This document shows positions 61,203 through 64,000 of a stretch of DNA of 64,000 nt, piece after piece (the stretch's first letter is position 1; every line of letters starts with the position of its first letter). The stretch is from CAVQND01 sp049518415. Its GTDB lineage: Bacteria; Verrucomicrobiota; Verrucomicrobiia; Limisphaerales; UBA8199. Under the pieces are notes generated by a model. It did no database searches and was not told where the DNA came from. It saw only the letters and a list, made by a program, of their open reading frames with translations. The translations under genes were made by a program, and so were the position numbers. The stretch spans positions 1-64,000 of the forward strand of contig JBEKRX010000023.1 in assembly GCA_049518415.1 (NCBI GenBank), in the 5' to 3' direction.

Positions 61203-62801
61203 TCACTGATCGTAGATCACCTGAGGCTGCTTCGACCTGGCGGCGTCCGGCATGACCAGGGTCCTTTTGCGCGCCGCCTTGATGGCCTTGACCAACTCCC
61301 TCTGCGGCACGGTGACCGGCCCGGTCGCCAGCGTCGGGATCGTGTAGGTCTTGAGCAGCGAATCGTAGTACGTGGGGTCGCGTTGCGGGACAATGAAGGG
61401 CTTGCTGCATCGGCCGTTGGGAGCGACGTATGCCAGGTATGGACGATTGAGCAAGGGGCTCTCACGTTTGCTGCTGAAAATCACCCACCGGCTGTTCGAG
61501 GACCAACTCAGCCACGACTCGCACTCCGGCGAACTGAGTTCGAGTTTCCGCCAGCCATACTTCCCGTTCTCCCGGCCGCTGCTCAGGTCCGTCCCATACA
61601 GGTCGCTGCCGGGATCATAAGTCGGCCAGCAGCCATAGGCGGTTCCGCAAAAAAACAGCCAGCGGCCATCGGGGCTGATGCGCGGCTGGGCCAGGCTGAA
61701 CCCCAGGTCGCGCGCGCTCAGCACCGTCTCCGGCTCGCCCCACTGGTCGCGGACGCGGTCATAGGCGATGCGCATCACATCATATTTGACTGTGGAATAC
61801 GTTCCCGGCAGGGTGTTGGTCGGGTTGGCCAGGGGATTGGGAGCGCTGCAGTAATACAAATATGCGCCGTCGGGCGACCACGCCGGGAAGGCCAGCAGGC
61901 GGCTCCGGTCTCCGGCCGGGACCTCCCGGACGAGCCCGGACCCGAGGCGGAAATAGCCAAGCCAGCCTTCCAGTTCCCCAATATCGCGCATATCGCCTTT
62001 CCTGGCGGAGTGCAGCAGGAGACGGGGCTTGCTGAAGGCGGAAACGACCACGTCTGCCTTAGGATGCCAGGCGGTGAAGCCGGCCAGGCCCTCGATTGCC
62101 TCCGCCACGCCGTTGCTGATGACGAGGATGCTGTTCTTGTAAGCGGTGCTGCGAACCAGCAGCGTGGCGTGGTTGGGATCGTTGTTGCGCAAGGCGTGGC
62201 AGTGGCAACAGTCGTTGTCAAAACGGCGGTTTTCCAGAATGGGAGCCTCGTCAAAGGTCCGCAAATCCCGCTGGTACAGCCCCATCGCGCGCCAGGAACT
62301 GTGGCTCGGGTGGATCTTCCGGTAGATCAGAACCGGATCAATGTCCTCGGCGGCGATCCAACTCGTCATCGCCGGGAAACGCCGCCATTGCTTGTCCTCC
62401 CCTTGCAGCCCGACCTCGACCAGGAGCGGGCTGCCCCGGTTGAGGCCCAGTACCCGGCGCCACTCCGCCTCAGGAAACCTGATTTTCGGACTGCTGGAAT
62501 CAACCTCGACCGGCGCGCCCGCCGCGCCGCGCAGGCTGACATGGAAAGAGGTCCCCGGCTCCAGGATCAGGAAGTTCAGGGGCGCGATATTGGGCGGGAT
62601 GGTCAGGTCCGTGTAGTCCGGCTGGAGGCGCGGCTTTTGGGCCGGCGCCGCCGGTTCACTCGCAGCGGACAGGCTGGCCCACAGCGCGCAGGCAAGGGCC
62701 ATGGCGCCCAGCATCGCCCGGGCGCGCCGCGCGAAATCCGAAATCCACGGACTGAAACCCCTAGTGATGGAAAAAGTAGTAGAAGAAATAGTTGTTGCCA
62801 T
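61203..62801 (-). CDS. PD40/TolB-like exported protein with CxxCH heme motif
   Basis: The mature region contains propeller repeats of the PD40 type: FPAWSPDGAYLYYCSAPN, QPRISPDGRWLFFCGTAYG and WLSWSSNSRWVIFSSKRES. An N-terminal segment has DNDCCHCHALRNNDP, where C-C-H-C-H satisfies the CxxCH heme c motif; distal ligands are not identifiable. A signal sequence (MLGAMALACALWASLSAAS) is preceded by 29 extra residues if the ATG at 62801 is used, and the internal start at 62714 is an alternative. The first 41 bp overlap the end of the upstream gene, indicating an operon. Similar PD40 proteins with a CxxCH occur beside DUF6057 genes in Bacteroidota, matching the neighbour here. Confidence 0.78.
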   Translation of the reverse strand: MATTISSTTFSITRGFSPWISDFARRARAMLGAMALACALWASLSAASEPAAPAQKPRLQPDYTDLTIPPNIAPLNFLILEPGTSFHVSLRGAAGAPVEVDSSSPKIRFPEAEWRRVLGLNRGSPLLVEVGLQGEDKQWRRFPAMTSWIAAEDIDPVLIYRKIHPSHSSWRAMGLYQRDLRTFDEAPILENRRFDNDCCHCHALRNNDPNHATLLVRSTAYKNSILVISNGVAEAIEGLAGFTAWHPKADVVVSAFSKPRLLLHSARKGDMRDIGELEGWLGYFRLGSGLVREVPAGDRSRLLAFPAWSPDGAYLYYCSAPNPLANPTNTLPGTYSTVKYDVMRIAYDRVRDQWGEPETVLSARDLGFSLAQPRISPDGRWLFFCGTAYGCWPTYDPGSDLYGTDLSSGRENGKYGWRKLELSSPECESWLSWSSNSRWVIFSSKRESPLLNRPYLAYVAPNGRCSKPFIVPQRDPTYYDSLLKTYTIPTLATGPVTVPQRELVKAIKAARKRTLVMPDAARSKQPQVIYDQ

Positions 62802-64000
62802 AATCGCTCTGCAACTGCGTGCGAGCGGCTTCTTCGTTGCGGCCGCAAGCTTCGATCACCTGGAGAACATGGTCGAGACGCTCCTGGCACTCCGCCCAGC
62901 CCGGCGCGGCCTGCGCAGCCGGGCTCTGGCCCTGGCTCCTGGCCCACAGGACCATCGCCTCCTCCCATAAGAGCGACAGCTTGAGCCCGGGAAAATCCCT
63001 TATGTGGGGCAGCCGGCGGGCAAAGCCGTCCAGGTTCTTCGTCAGCAAATAATAGGTCATCAGGTATTCGAAAGCCATGAGGTTAGAGGAGTTGGCCCCC
63101 AGCAGCATCAATAATTGCTGCTCCACGCCAGGGTGCCCCACTGTGTCCTGCTTCACCGTCATGCTCCTCAGGCGCGCAACTTCCTGGTCCCCGGTCAGCA
63201 ACGGGTCCGAGGCCAGGCGCTCGAGATAACCCCGGGCCCAGCGCGAGTGAAACGGGACGCGCGCCAGGGCGTTGAGGTAGATGCGCGCCGTGGCGATGTT
63301 CCCCACCGCCAGGTTCAGGATTACCAGGCGCTCCAGCAGCCTGGGGCGCTCGCCCCAAAATTCAACCGCCTCGGTCAGATGGTGCAGCGCCTCGTTGACA
63401 TACCCCAAATCCAGATAGAGCTCTCCCTGTTTCCAGTGGGCGAGTTGTTTCCGGCCCAAAAGCAGCAGGTCCTCGGGCCCCTGCACCGGGGGGAGTTGGC
63501 GCATGAGAAGGCCGGTGTGGTAAGCCGCCTGCGTGGCAGTGCAGGCCGTATAAGGGTCAGCAAGCTTGCCTCGGACTGCCGCCAACGCCTCGGGCCACAT
63601 CTGGCGATATGCATAATAATTCACCGCCAGCGCGGACTTCTGCTCCCGGTCTTGTGAGGCGTAGAAAACGCCGATGACCGCCGCTGCCAGGCAGGCCGCC
63701 TGCCACATCCATTTGCCGCTGGTTCCAGAGGCGAATGAGGCCGAAGCCGGCAGCGCCGCTTCCCGGCCTTGCCTGGGGCGGTGGGAGTGCCTGGCCCTGC
63801 CAGCTTCCCCGCCCCGCTCCGGCAAGCGGGACCGCCTTCCGGAAGCCAGCACCCCCACGAAGCTCGAGAGCCAGCGTCCTGAACGGCCCTGCCAAAACCA
63901 GGCGAGCAGGTCCAGACCGGGCAGCAGGAGATACAGCAGGCACAGCGGCATCAATCCGGGTTGAGTCCAGGAAGGCCGTCTCCACGGCACCGGCGCCAGG
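62761..64000 (-). CDS. DUF6057-like membrane protein with TPR-like region, 5' truncated
   Basis: The reading frame stays open to the right edge, so the N terminus is missing; the GTG at 63990 is probably internal. The visible part has hydrophobic segments (LMPLCLLYLLLPGLDLLAWFW and WQAACLAAAVIGVFYASQ). Helical repeats follow (AVNYYAYRQMWPEALAAVRG, GELYLDLGYVNEALHHLTEAVEFWGERPRLLERLVILNL). The C terminus is aromatic, SDYGNNYFFYYFFHH. This aromatic tail and the helical-repeat layout fit the DUF6057 family. It overlaps the start of the PD40 gene and is likely cotranscribed and functionally linked, perhaps in envelope assembly or sensing. Family assignment is moderate. Confidence 0.65.
   Translation of the reverse strand, partial: LAPVPWRRPSWTQPGLMPLCLLYLLLPGLDLLAWFWQGRSGRWLSSFVGVLASGRRSRLPERGGEAGRARHSHRPRQGREAALPASASFASGTSGKWMWQAACLAAAVIGVFYASQDREQKSALAVNYYAYRQMWPEALAAVRGKLADPYTACTATQAAYHTGLLMRQLPPVQGPEDLLLLGRKQLAHWKQGELYLDLGYVNEALHHLTEAVEFWGERPRLLERLVILNLAVGNIATARIYLNALARVPFHSRWARGYLERLASDPLLTGDQEVARLRSMTVKQDTVGHPGVEQQLLMLLGANSSNLMAFEYLMTYYLLTKNLDGFARRLPHIRDFPGLKLSLLWEEAMVLWARSQGQSPAAQAAPGWAECQERLDHVLQVIEACGRNEEAARTQLQSDYGNNYFFYYFFHH

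Overview
The window reads as one contiguous piece of a GC-rich bacterial chromosome, most likely from the phylum Verrucomicrobiota, in the Pedosphaera/Limisphaera (subdivision 3) neighbourhood. The reasons are gene content rather than a marker gene, since no rRNA is present. The window has several hallmarks of that group: two type II pseudopilins with an H-X9-DG-like tail, an ECF sigma/FecR pair, Tat-exported sugar-isomerase-like and cyclase-like proteins, long secreted NHL, PQQ-propeller, PA14 and Ig-like proteins with a shared C-terminal tail motif, and gene-poor spacers filled with short structured repeats. The taxonomic call is inference.

Layout. 0-7 kb: an O-methyltransferase, a diacylglycerol-kinase-like lipid kinase, a Tat lipoprotein of the sugar isomerase fold, a membrane-anchored GrpE-like protein, a small basic protein, a polytopic membrane protein and a lower-GC protein built from two copies of one domain. 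7.5-14.2 kb: two tandem paralogous secreted NHL-repeat proteins (18 and 6 repeats) whose upstream regions are duplicated as well. 14.2-21.3 kb: a Tat-exported terpene-cyclase-fold protein, a DUF2059 lipoprotein, a PQQ beta-propeller protein followed by a pseudopilin, and a large family 10 glycosyl hydrolase. 21.5-25.4 kb: a probable restriction-modification locus (Eco57I-type methylase plus a PD-(D/E)XK-like protein). 25.7-31.3 kb: a GtaA-like glutaminase, a second pseudopilin and a PLP decarboxylase. 31.3-37.1 kb: a heterodimeric ABC exporter with one degenerate ATP site, then proS. 37.5-41.1 kb: an ECF sigma factor, a FecR/PA14 membrane protein and a second sigma-70 protein whose first ~230 codons are made of dispersed repeat DNA. 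41.3-44.6 kb: a methyltransferase/Mrr-nuclease fusion convergent with a second Mrr-like nuclease. 45-50 kb: a repeat-rich spacer, a protein of unknown function, an MBL-fold hydrolase, a hicBA toxin-antitoxin pair and tRNA-Leu(UAA). 49.9-64 kb: a HtrA/DegP-like protein without its catalytic residues, a 1659-residue PA14/Ig protein, tyrS, an SGNH-TPR protein, and a PD40/heme-motif protein next to a DUF6057-like protein that runs off the right edge.

The housekeeping genes (proS, tyrS, tRNA-Leu) are scattered among accessory genes. The main themes are secreted surface or polysaccharide-related proteins, signal-responsive sigma factors, and defence loci of visibly lower GC than their neighbours. 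The most unusual feature is the non-coding fraction: hairpins with a constant GGA loop and covarying stems, a 19-bp palindrome present five times, many loci of 7-bp tandem repeats, and at least two cases where this repeat DNA has become part of an open reading frame. No CRISPR array, rRNA, transposase or phage structural gene was seen.
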